Shown here in pieces: positions 1 to 9,893 of a stretch of 64,000 nt of DNA (positions are counted from its first letter, which is position 1; the number at the start of each line of letters is the position of its first letter). Position numbers and translations under genes: made by a program. The notes beneath the pieces are model-generated. The model did not search any database. It was not told the origin of the DNA and saw only the letters and a list, made by a program, of their open reading frames with translations. Origin of the DNA: Deroplatys truncata. Lineage: Eukaryota; Arthropoda; Insecta; Mantodea; Mantidae. The stretch lies in assembly GCA_030765065.1 (NCBI GenBank), contig CM060986.1, positions 76,749,573-76,813,572 on the forward strand, in the 5' to 3' direction.

Positions 1-840
1 GCTATTGAATACCAAAGTTGGAGACAACACATAAGGTAAAAGTAATGATCCACGTAAAACTGCTGTTGGTTTTTGAGAAGTTAAGGCTGCGGAAGGGAAT
101 GGGTAGTTCTTCATCCGAAACAGTAGCGTCTATTTTTTTTTCTGCTGCTGCATATCTGGTAAAAAAGTTTGGTTTTATTACTAATGTTAGTAATTCATGC
201 ACTTATTATTTCTTTCATAGCTGCTTTTATTCAGTTTTTATTCCTAACGGATATATTTTGTGCAGTTAAAATGTTAAGCTTAAATAAAACAAATATAAGA
301 ATGCGCATATGGATACCTACGTAATCGGCGAGCTCATTTATTAGTGTAACATTCAAGCAAAGTCGTATAAATTCAAACTAATCTATTTAAGTATAGTCAA
401 TGCGAGAATGGCACAAATTATTGATTATAAAATGTCCTTGAAATACAACTATCATTATAAATAGTAACAAAAGTACAGTAGATACTTACTAGAAAAGTTA
501 AATGCCGGGCCCATTCTTGAAGGTGTTAAAACAAATCATTCCTCCAGAGTAGTGAACTCTTTGTACTAAAAGTACAGTAAAAGGAATCGAAGTAAGGATT
601 TAATACACCGCTAAATGAAACTAGTAATTCTGGCAGCCCAGAAAGCACTGGATATATTCACATACAAATCTAAGGAACGTTAACAAATTACAATTGAAGT
701 GCATTAAGTATTTCTGCTTTGTCCTTCTCACACGATGTTCGCCATTTTAATACAATTTAGCACGTGCTGATATTTCAATATGAACTCGCATCGACAAATT
801 TAAGTACCTCTCCCACACAAAAAAAATAATTTTGAACTTT
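1..840. other. AT-rich stretch with no recognised gene
   Basis: Two short overlapping ORFs on opposite strands lie at the left edge (2-202 and 18-269). Neither resembles a family I know, and they shadow each other. No repeat family found elsewhere in the window is visible here. Confidence 0.5.
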
Positions 841-846
841 ACTTAC

Positions 847-1130
847 GCCGAGAGAATGTATGTACTGATTTAGACAAGGCCGAAAAGTGTGGAGACGGCC
901 GTTCCCAGACACAAAGCTCAAGAAGTCTTTCTCACTCGTCACTGAGAACTAAGTCACACTCTCTCTTCTTGGCCGAACCGTCTTAACTCGAGGCGCACCG
1001 GGAAGATCACCTGACGATGACGCCGACACTGTTTGAGCGCTATCTATTTTGGTGGAGAGGGCGCAACCTGGCGAATGCTGTTGCTTGTTACTCGGGCTGC
1101 CGATGTGGTTACGAGCAGGGGTCGAAAATT
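847..1130 (-). promoter_or_regulatory. Candidate 5' non-coding exon and promoter region, minus strand
   Basis: A block clearly richer in G and C than its surroundings ends, read on the minus strand, in a perfect splice-donor hexamer GTAAGT (complement of 841-846). No ATG is obvious in the minus-strand block just before the donor, so it would be untranslated leader. The matching acceptor and coding exon would lie at lower coordinates, possibly outside the window. This is inference from composition plus one splice signal; a GC-rich repeat fragment is the alternative. Confidence 0.25.
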
Positions 1131-1383
1131 GTAGTTCATCATTCCAAAGTCATTAAGTAACTGTGTCCATCTCTGCTAGAACAGCTACTCCTTAGAAGAA
1201 GACCCATAATTGGCTCATTAGTTAATGTAATTATTCCGTATGAGCTAAGGCCATGAGGCCTTATCTTTGACTCCACCAGGCAATAGAATTCAATACATTA
1301 TAAAAACAAATATATGAAGTCCTAACAAAAATATTAAGATGAAGAAAAGAAAGATACGTTACAATACAACATAATAAAACATA

Positions 1384-1406
1384 AACAAACAAACAAACAA
1401 ACAAAC
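1384..1406. repeat. (AAAC)n microsatellite
   Basis: Nearly perfect tandem run of the tetranucleotide AAAC, about six units. Confidence 0.9.
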
Positions 1407-1544
1407 ATAGGTCCCACAAAGATACTAAAACGAAGAAGAGAAAAAACTTTTAACCAAAATGCTTTTAAGCGGAATATTAACATTGGTAAAGACATTACTC
1501 TAAGCAGTTTAATATTTAAATTTAAAATATTAGTTGCTAGTGCA

Positions 1545-1925
1545 TAAAATAATAGTAATAATACATTAACGTTACGAGGTGTTTATCACTACAATATAGC
1601 AGTATATTAGGTTGGACTATAAATGTATAACCTAATTTTCCTCTAGGACTACATAATGTTCCGGCAGTCCCTTATGCCTTCCGACAGAGAATTCCAAAGA
1701 TGAGCTAATGCTATGATGATGAACAGAAGGTTGTGTGATGAGTAGGTATAACAAGAATGAAAATTTCTTGTGCCAGTTTCTCGATTATGGCAGTCGGAAA
1801 GGTATTTAAAGAGAGCATTTAGGTAGTTTGGTATGCAAAAATGAAGAAGTTGATGGAGGGGTGATAAAGAATTTAAAGTTTTTTGTTCCCTAATTGGAGC
1901 CAATGCAGTAATTTGAATGAAGGTG
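1545..1925 (-). mobile_element. LINE ORF2 C-terminal fragment with 3' tail (family also at 36.6-37.6 kb)
   Basis: The minus strand from 1903 to 1649 encodes the C-terminal end of a non-LTR reverse transcriptase protein. It includes the usual closing motif seen here as LWNSLSEGIRDCRN, normally written as W-N-x-L-P. The segments CHNRET, the WN motif and the following 80 bp of 3' UTR recur in the plus-strand element at 36.6-37.6 kb, so the two are one family. The 3' end runs into a TAA/TAAT-rich tail near 1545-1565, typical of microsatellite-tailed LINEs. Only the last 85 or so codons remain, so this is a severely 5'-truncated, dead copy. The clade is uncertain; a Jockey or CR1 relative is likely. 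Confidence 0.65.
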
Positions 1926-2234
1926 TAACGTCAAATAAAATAGATTGCCGTACAATGCGTACACATGTATTTTGAGCCCACTGAAGTCTTAGAATCGAAA
2001 TGGGGCACGGTAAACGGTTGTATTAATACTTCATTAATTGAAGTTGGCAGAGTCATTCATACGTTTTAAAAGGTAGAATATTCAAAACACCTTTTTGCAT
2101 ACATGTATATACATGTAGGTATACCATATTTTATTTTAAACTATTAAAACGTTTAATGTTAATAGTAGTTTATTTTCAATTAGACATGCGAAAGCTCGCA
2201 AGCTACTTCTAGCGATATCCGGCGACTTTGCTGT

Positions 2235-2400
2235 TAGAGTAACCCAGTGGTTGGCCTCTTTTCCAAGCAAGGCTAAATTCAACAGGCCAGATACAGATGT
2301 AAATTACCCTCATCCTCTCGTGGTCATGCAACCTCATTCTCCCTTCCTGTTCTTTAATTAGTTAACGCGTTAACAGAACTCATACAGTTAATTTTAATTG
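2235..2400 (+). repeat. Possible decayed tRNA-derived SINE
   Basis: The segment around 2240-2300 has an A-box-like stretch (TAACCCAGTGG) followed about 40 bp later by a weak B-box-like stretch (GGCTAAATTCAAC), the spacing of a tRNA head. No target duplication was found. The remaining sequence to about 2770 is AT-rich and unexplained. Confidence 0.25.
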
Positions 2401-2771
2401 TAAATTCCATCAGCAGCATACATATTGTTATGATATATAATCGAAGGATAAACGCAGATCAAGGAGACTAACCAAACACTGGGCAGCAGTCACGATGTAT
2501 AGTGAGTACCTGCAACACTATATGACATGCAGGGTGATGAGATGACCTTCCATTTCTTCAGATAATCTTTCCAATAATACCTACATTCCTGTACTTTATC
2601 CGTTATGTCATTCCTAATAAGATATCAACATTTCTTAATTGATCCTCTAAAGTAAAATCTTCGAAACGTATTAAGAATGCCATTTAGGAAGATTGAACCT
2701 CATTAAAGTCTCTGTCAACACTCAAGTTGGCTATAAAATAAAACTGAAAGTTGCGTTATAAAAGATACATT

Positions 2772-3175
2772 CTATGTTTTAGGTTTTTTTCCCATAATGA
2801 TAGCAACAAAGTGTGCCCAGAACCAAATCCAGGGAAGACGTCCAACGGCGTTCGCTATGTGTGAGGCCAGTATCTTAGTTATAAAAAGTACCCCACTTAT
2901 GCAGGGGTGAACGTGGAATATGCTACTTAGACTGTCAACCCAAAGGGAAGACTCGATCGGGGCGTCAGAGTCTAGCTCGCAATCTGCTAGTTGATCAGGC
3001 TGGTATCGGAGGACCTTAGGGTGTCTCACAACCCCGTCCAAGCATTACCCAATCGCCCATGGTGTCAGGAGTTTGGGTGTCGAGACCAACCCAATCCGAC
3101 AAATCCTCAGCGTGAAGGACTAAGATGTTCGGCCAACTTACTTTCAGTAACGCCAGATATACCACGAGTGTTAAT
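2772..3175 (-). repeat. GC-richer dispersed repeat, copy 1
   Basis: Positions 3081-3155, read on the minus strand, align without large gaps to 31598-31674 on the plus strand, sharing the core GGATTGGGTTGG. Both copies lie in blocks that are GC-richer than the surrounding DNA. An 89-codon minus-strand ORF covers part of this copy but resembles nothing I know. The minus-strand end runs into a short A run (2783-2790 complement), so this may be the 3' part of a LINE. Confidence 0.4.
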
Positions 3176-3560
3176 TTCATAGGAACAGGAAGATTTCACA
3201 CTATGATTGCACAAAAAGCTGAAATGATTCTACTACCAGGTGTACAAAGTAGTGCATGACCTCGCTTATACTGCCAGAAATCAGAGCATTCGTATGTCAT
3301 CAATACTTCCTATCAGTAAAAGTGATAAGCATTACATTGACTAAATCAGAAAAAATATAATGGGGAATAAAATGCATATAATTTATCATGCTGTATTTCT
3401 TGGACAAATACAAGCTCCACCAAACGAAAGAAACTGGCTCATGGTCGTGCTCAGCATACGACACCAAAATGTTGCTTAACTTCGAATAAATTCGACACCT
3501 AAAAAAAAGAGAGAAAGGATAAATATAATTTATGTGGCGCGCTGCGAAGTGTTATGCTTA
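3176..3560. other. AT-rich spacer, nothing recognised
   Basis: No ORF, repeat or boundary signal that I can support. Confidence 0.5.
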
Positions 3561-3564
3561 TGTT

Positions 3565-3960
3565 GCGAAAAGAAGTTTGTACAATAGTAAGTATTTTACA
3601 AGACACTGTACCCTGGAGGGCTCCTGCACAGGATGGGACAGCAAGTGGATCTTGCCTACAGACGGTGTCTACAGGCTGATGGGACAGCTGCCCATCTATT
3701 ATGCGAGTGCCCAGTGCCACTTGCTCTACAAAGAACCCTCATTTTTGAGGGTCAATATTCAAAATTGGGGAAGCTTTCAGCCATGACACTGCAGAGCCTG
3801 ATTCTTTCATAATAAACGTCAGACTTCTGGATCGATGATAACAAGACTGGAGATCTATAAAGATCTCGGTGTAGGGCATTGTAGTCCTCACCCCGTTATC
3901 AGACTAAACTAATTTTATGTTTACTTATAACTAGATCTTAATATTATTTACGTTTATTTA
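3565..3960 (+). mobile_element. LINE ORF2 C-terminal fragment (zinc-ribbon region)
   Basis: Split over two frames, the sequence reads as the tail of a LINE reverse transcriptase: a TGHCTL-type motif (seen as TRHCTLEG), then CRRCL, then GTAAHLLCECP. This Cys/His arrangement, a GHC motif followed by C-x2-C...H-x4-C, is the familiar C-terminal zinc-binding segment of Jockey/R1-type LINE ORF2 proteins. At least one frameshift and further stops separate the parts, so it is non-functional. The coding trace ends around 3830, and an AT-rich 3' region follows. 5' truncation removes all of the RT and endonuclease. Confidence 0.6.
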
Positions 3961-4378
3961 TCATTGATTCTTTTTAATAGTATCATATTTTCAATACGCC
4001 CTTTGATTACTTTTCTTATTTACGTTTTACATAACTGTTACTAAATTGAATATGAATATTGCTGTGTTCTCAATGACACCCTGTAAATACACGGAACTGT
4101 GTTTAGCAAAATAAATAGCAAGCAGAAGAGGCTAAGAGAACATTGGTGGATCTAGAGAAATACCATCAGTTGGATAGAATGTTGGGGTTTTGTGCCCTAT
4201 CTCAGAAAACGTAACACTTCTTGGCATCTCTCAACAGGTGCGGTGTTGTTGCTCACCCTGCTTTGCCCCCAGGCATACTTGGAAACTTGCCACAGCTAAC
4301 TTGGAGAAGTACGGATGTGATACAGAAAGGCAGTATTTACAATTAAAACAAATTAATGAACTCAGTATTTGGTACATA

Positions 4379-5587
4379 CGAAGCGTGCTTTTACAATAAG
4401 TATCATCATTTTTTAAAAAAACGACAGAATATTGTTTTCCAAAGACTGTATTATCATTCATTACCTTACACCTTTCACTGCTTCTCCACATAGTCACTGT
4501 TGTTATTCAGGCAGTTTTTGTATGATTTCGTCAAAGAAAGATGCCGCCTGTGATGCAAGCCAGGTCTGCAATTTCTTGTTTAACATTATCATCGTTGAAA
4601 TGTTTTCTACCAAAGAATTTCTTCAGATGGAGAAACAGATGAAAATCGCTTGGTGCCAAATCCGAACTGTAGGGAGGGTAGTGATGCGATCTGATTTGAT
4701 GCGATTAGATCTTGAGTTTGTTGGGCTCTGTGTGGCCGGGCATTATCATGAACTAAAAGTATTCCACGCTTTTGTTCTGCATTTCACGACGGAGCTCTCG
4801 TAGTTGCTCACATTAGACGTCTTTGTTGATTGTTGCATTTCTGGGCAAACAGTTAACCAGTAAAACACCTTGTCTGTATCAGAAAACCGTGCACATGATC
4901 TTGCGAGTGGATATCGTCCGTTTGAATTTCTTCTTCACGGGGAATGATGTGTGCCTGCACTCCATGGATTGTTGCTTTGATTCAGGAGTGATGTGAGACA
5001 GCCATGTTTCATCAACTGTAACGACGTGCGTTAGCAAATCATTGCCTTCCTTTGTATATTGCGTGTAGCGGCAGATCGCTTGTTCTTGTGCCCATAAATA
5101 AGATTTTTGGGTAACCATCTTGAGCACAATTTCCGAAATCGTAAGCCTTTTGTCACAATGTTGTGGAGGACTGACCTTAAAATTTGTGGCAATTTCACAG
5201 CTTGCAGAAAATCATCCGTGATCACAGATGACCGACGCATTTTCACGACCTTCGTTAAACTGTCTAACCCACTTCCTTACCATTCCATCATTCTTTACTG
5301 TTTCACCATAAACCTCATAAAACTGGTGATGAATGTTTGCTGGCGTAACATTTCTCGCATTCAAAAAAACTAATTACTGATCTGACTTCACAGTCGGTGG
5401 GTTGTATGATTTTTTTTAAACATTTCGTAACGTTCTAACAATAAGTAGACACAAAGTGACTATCGTTTATAGCTGCATCTGGCTTCCTAATGAATGGAGG
5501 AACAATGATCGCGCATGCTCAAAACCGCGACTGCCTTGCTGCAGTGGCAAAATATTAAAACGACATTTACTTTAAAAACACGCCTCA
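4379..5587 (-). mobile_element. mariner-family DNA transposon, nearly full length, inactive
   Basis: Terminal inverted repeats are visible: the left end begins CGAAGCGTGCTTTTA and the right end, reversed, begins TGAGGCGTGTTTTTA, each flanked by the TA duplication (4377-4378, 5588-5589). At 1209 bp it has the usual mariner length. The minus strand carries transposase pieces in order: a paired helix-turn-helix linker region (5246-5031, with RSVLHNIVT and RKLCSRWLPK), the catalytic signature VDETWLSHITPESKQQ (about 5020-4960), and a C-terminal portion with HLFLHLKKFF (about 4640-4600). They sit in different frames with stops between them, so no working enzyme is encoded. It is an ordinary decayed mariner; the subfamily is not determined. 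Confidence 0.9.
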
Positions 5588-5589
5588 TA

Positions 5590-6214
5590 GCATTACTTAT
5601 GTATAGGATGAATAAACTGAACGAAAGCTAAATCACTTTCAAGAATTATGTAATAAAATAAGAAATGTTTTTCAGAAGAGACCATTCAAAGAAAGAAAAA
5701 AAAACTGTTGTAAAATAATAACAATCCAGTTTTACCTCATGGCTTAGATTCTTGAGTATTAAAAATATTGAGTATTTCGTATTGAACGCATTTCGTATTT
5801 TAGTACAGTAAAAGGTAAAATAGTGAATTACAGGAATAACTGGAGACCATCCAGAAAATAGGAAGAAAACTACAGTGCTGAAGGGCCACATAAAACATGG
5901 TTTGATAAGTGAAACAGGAGTAGTAGTGCCAATCCTTGGAGACGATGATGACGATACGAAAATGAGCTTACAAAGCATCGGTTAATAAGGCAGCTTGCGT
6001 ATGATTTTATAATTCAGGATTTCCAACTAATCATATGTAGACCATTATAAGACCAGAATGTTCAGTAAGATAATTAAACAAATGTATAATTCATTTTGCC
6101 GAAAGAAGATTATATGACGTGTCAAGGATAGGATATAATTCGCCGTAGTCGTTGATTGTACTCGATGGCAGAGGTAGCGCTTGTGTTTAAATTGGTGACT
6201 GATCGGAGACCTAA
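5590..6214. other. AT-rich spacer
   Basis: A 110-codon minus-strand ORF (5978-5646) is hydrophobic and low in complexity. It resembles no family and is probably chance. Confidence 0.5.
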
Positions 6215-6400
6215 CTTGCCGGCCCTCGTAGCCGTGGTCGTTGGAGTGTATAGCTCCGCCAAGCTGAGGGTTGCAGGTTCCAGTCCTACCACGGGCATGG
6301 GTGTTTGTTTGTATCTATGTGTTGTGTAATTGCGGTAATAGCAGTAAAGAATACAGTAAAACACAGTAAGAATAAATTGGGTAAACAAGGGAACTTTAAA
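6215..6400 (+). mobile_element. tRNA-headed SINE
   Basis: A polymerase III A-box-like element (TAGCCGTGGTCG, 6229-6240) and a B-box (GGTTCCAGTCC, 6276-6286) are correctly spaced. The tRNA-like head is followed by an unrelated body and a run of A-rich sequence near 6390-6425. The acceptor-stem halves pair only partly, so it is not a functional tRNA gene. Confidence 0.55.
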
Positions 6401-6427
6401 AAAAAGGAAAATTAAAAAAGATACAAA

Positions 6428-6737
6428 ACTTTGATGCTGGTAGGGCACCAGTGTAGCGCGGCGGTTTCGTTTCCGGTTCTCATACTGAGGGTCCGGGGTT
6501 CCCGGCTCTGGAGTGAGGAGTTTATCCACGCCTCCACTTCTGTCTTGCTCATGTGAAGTATCCCCAAGGTCCTCACATTACACCGCCATCCTCATCATTG
6601 CTTTACCATCCGAGGATACTGCCTTTTGGATGCCTCCGCATCAGAAATGGGTCCAATCGTCGCTTGGTGGAATTAGGTATTCCCAGAAGGCCATAAACCA
6701 CAAGGAGAGCATTAGAACCGACGACTTTGATGCTGGT
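6428..6737 (+). mobile_element. SINE of 282 bp with a perfect 14-bp target duplication
   Basis: The 14-mer ACTTTGATGCTGGT occurs at 6428-6441 and again at 6724-6737, so the insert is 6442-6723. It opens with a tRNA-like head: A-box TAGCGCGGCGG and B-box-like GGGTTCCCGGC. A GC-richer body follows. The insert ends without a poly(A) tail, as in SINEs whose 3' end is borrowed from an RTE- or CR1-like LINE. The intact duplication suggests a fairly recent insertion. Confidence 0.8.
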
Positions 6738-8084
6738 GAAGACAATTGCTAGTTTTGGCAAAGCTAACAGCGCTGCTTTCCTTGCAGAGAAATTTTCACA
6801 TCTCTCTACGAATTATATCAAAAGGGCATTGTTCACCGTATGTTATCTTTTCCAAGAACGCATTTTAGTAATTGCTTTACCACATTTTCCAAGATTCCTT
6901 CTTCATAATATTAGTGTATCTTTTATCATTGTTATTGCTACGTTGTTTTTTTAATCTTTTATAATTTTTTTATTTTTTGGCTATTGTTTCCACATATTTG
7001 TGTTACTTGTTGTAGTCAAAGTAGAAGGGAAAGTCAATGAAGAGGATAACACAGGGCTGAGCAGATTCGGTCCATTCTGGAGATGTCAAAATGACATGGA
7101 CATGCTCATAAAATATGTGCCAGTCAGTATGCGCTTGCCTTCAAACAAGAGTCAATAATAGTCTTACGCAATGAGGGAAGTGACTCAAAATACACAGTGG
7201 TACAGAATAATACAATTAATAATCTTGTAATACAAATTATGCTTGGATACGTAATCGGGTCATTAGGGATCGAGAGAACACAGAGAAGGTTCCCAACCAA
7301 TGGAGGACAGCTCACTCACGTAGGCCACCAGATGAGCCCACGACGATATGCGAGATGAAGGGACAGGCGGTAAACTCTAAATGCAACCAGATTCGGAAAG
7401 CGGCGCGCGCTAATCAAAGTTGGAGTCCCTAGTGATTAAACAGTCCATTTAATTTAATTGAAAAGCTACAATTTTACATTGAAAGTCGTAATAGCTGAAG
7501 CGTCTATCCCCCCCACTCTTTGATTTTTCCACCAGATGACACACGTTTTGCTGCAACTGACCAACAATCACACTTCTAAAGATATAAAGCATTTCTAAAT
7601 CACAATTTCCTTCAGTTAGCTTTGGTTCTATGGTACATTACTTTATAATATGACGACATGTAACTACATTTGATGTTTAAAAGTAAGCAGGAACGAACTG
7701 TTTTAATTTTATTATAGCAAATGTTTGTGATTAATTATATTATATTGTTGTAAAGGTTATCTTAAGACTTTATTCATAGAAGTACTCGGATTTTGATACA
7801 TCTCGTCATTTAGCGCTGGAAATCATAGTTTCATATAATGTATAAGTTTACATGGTCGAACTGAATTAGGTTTCCTACTTTGCGAAGTGGGTTATAATTC
7901 TCAAGTTCCTCAAAACTCTGCAAGTTAAAAGGAAATAGAGCATGAAGATAATACGCTTTTATTGCACAAATGCGCTATTTAAAAATTCAATAGTTAATTT
8001 AGCACTACAATTAAAACAAAATTGTTTTTAAATGTTAGACGTAATGAAGTAAATTGTACATTAAAGGATATCTCTATGCAACGG
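6738..8084. other. AT-rich unique-looking sequence
   Basis: No coding or repeat signal that I can support. It ends at the left target duplication of the ORF1 element. Confidence 0.5.
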
Positions 8085-8304
8085 AGTAACTTTTGGGTCT
8101 TCGATTTTCGCCGGAGATGGGAAGACGCACACGCCGGACGCCCGCTGAGGTACCCGCCGCAGCCCCTTTGGCACCCGCCGAGGAGGCCATCGCCGAGCCA
8201 TCAATTGAAGAAGCTGCACCGACCCTCGCCGCCGCAGTTTCGCCGGCCGTTCCCCCGGCATCTGCCGGGAGCCCTGCCACTACGCCACCGGTGACCGGGC
8301 CTTC

Positions 8305-9495
8305 ATGGGCAGCAGGTCTTTCGCTTCGTGCTCTCATCGAGACAACATGGGAAGAAAGAAGAAAACCGCCGCAGCCGCAAAGCCCGCTCCTTGCGAGGCA
8401 ATCATCGCCATCGCCGACGAAGAAGATGACCAGCTTCCCGCCTCTTCGCCGCCGCCAGCCGAAGCATCCAGCGCCTCCTCTCCAACCAGCGCAGCCAATC
8501 ACACACCGCTGACCAGCGTGCCCGCACGCTTCTCCGCTGTTGTCCGGGGAGTGCACCGTCATCTCCCGGACAGTTTGTTGCTCTCCGCCGCCCAGCGCTT
8601 CTGGCCGTCTGCGGCCAAGGCGACTAGGATTAAGAACGACAGAGGTCCCACACCGCTGGTCCGTCTAACCTTCGTGGAGGAGGAAGACTACTCGGCGGCC
8701 CTACACACAGGAATGCCCTTGTTAGGGCAAACCCTGGTAATCGAGGCCAGCCGCAGTGTGCGACCGACTCCATGCCGTCGCTGCTGCCTTTACGGGCACA
8801 CCGCCGCGTCCTGTGACGCCGCACCCCGCTGCCACTACTGCGGCAACGGGATCAACACCTCCGAATGCAGGGCACACGACCTGAGACACCGCCGCCGCTT
8901 CTGCGCCTCCTGTGGGGGCAAGGGGCACTACACTGGCCAGGCCGTCTGCCCACTCTACCCTCGTAGAGCCACGCCGCACAGCTCAGAGACACCGCAGAAC
9001 TTCACACCCACATCCCAGGACACCACATCTTCCAGCAACTCGCCGCAGATCCAGGAACAGATAGTAGTCACGAACCAACTCCTCCAACAGCACACTACGA
9101 CCAACTCATCCATCATCGAAGCCATCCAGGACCTCCACGCCGAGATGCTAAACCTCTCCAGCAGGCTGAATACCCTGGAAGAGCAGATCAGCGCGAAGTT
9201 TAATGGAATCGCCGATATAATAGACGAATCCCACGACGTTACCAAGAAACGTCTGACCAACAACATGAACAGCCACTTCAACGAACGACAAGAATGCCTG
9301 GACCAAATAAACAGACGCACCCTGGACATGGACAGCTGTGTCAGCAAGATGCTAGTCGTCATGGAGACACGCTTCACTGACATCATCTCGCGCATCAACC
9401 AGACCAACATGGACACACTCAATGAGATCGACAGACTACGGCAGCCACCTCCTCCAGTATATCATCAACAACGACGTGCCAACTCCCGGAGATGA
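8305..9495 (+). CDS. LINE ORF1 (gag-like zinc-knuckle protein), unit A
   Basis: A 396-codon intact frame. It may start at the second Met (8347, MGRKKK), which precedes a basic and then Ala/Pro/Ser-rich N-terminus. Residues about 70-150 look like the RRM-like domain that precedes the zinc fingers in insect LINE ORF1 proteins. Zinc knuckles follow: CX2CX4HX4C at 157-170, a second at 176-188 in which the usual His is Ile, and CX2CX4HX6C at 200-215. Residues about 250-385 are Gln/Leu-rich with heptad spacing, probably a trimerising coiled coil. The protein would bind element RNA in the cytoplasm. There is no ORF2 downstream: a 3' UTR of about 375 bp leads straight to poly(A). GC content and codon use differ sharply from the AT-rich surroundings. 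Confidence 0.85.
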   Translation: MGSRSFASCSHRDNMGRKKKTAAAAKPAPCEAIIAIADEEDDQLPASSPPPAEASSASSPTSAANHTPLTSVPARFSAVVRGVHRHLPDSLLLSAAQRFWPSAAKATRIKNDRGPTPLVRLTFVEEEDYSAALHTGMPLLGQTLVIEASRSVRPTPCRRCCLYGHTAASCDAAPRCHYCGNGINTSECRAHDLRHRRRFCASCGGKGHYTGQAVCPLYPRRATPHSSETPQNFTPTSQDTTSSSNSPQIQEQIVVTNQLLQQHTTTNSSIIEAIQDLHAEMLNLSSRLNTLEEQISAKFNGIADIIDESHDVTKKRLTNNMNSHFNERQECLDQINRRTLDMDSCVSKMLVVMETRFTDIISRINQTNMDTLNEIDRLRQPPPPVYHQQRRANSRR

Positions 9496-9891
9496 CAGGC
9501 CCGGGATTGAGACCTCCATCTCCTGTTAACTCACCACCGACACTCCGATGCCCGGAGGTAACAGGCCCGGGCTCGGTACCAGCATCAACTGTTAAGCCAC
9601 CACTGTTTTCTAGGTTACTGTCAGGGCCTCGGCCATGACCTTTACCTATTCACCACTGAGGAGTGTGTCCACTTTGGGCCACTCCGTATTTTAGTAATCA
9701 CCCACGAACCGCAGGTTTGCTTCGGCGGTACCAGCCACCATGTTACCAATTATGCCCCCAATAAATAGCGCCACCACAGCATAAGATCCTTCTTTTCCTC
9801 TTCCTTTTTCCTTCCTACAACCTATATATATCTCTGTTTTTCCTTAAACCTTTATTCCTGTTTTCCCCCAAAAAAAAAAAAAAAAAAAAAA
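9496..9891 (+). other. 3' UTR and poly(A) tail of unit A
   Basis: It opens with an imperfect tandem duplication of about 60 bp (both halves contain ACAGGCCCGGG and CTGTTAA). It carries the motif CAGGGCCTCGGCCATG at 9622-9637, which recurs in unit B. It then becomes pyrimidine-rich and ends in A22 at 9870-9891. Confidence 0.8.
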
Positions 9892-9893
9892 GG

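Noticed and set aside
6229-6300. Functional tRNA gene
   Set aside because: A- and B-boxes are present, but the acceptor stem pairs at only about four positions and a SINE body follows.
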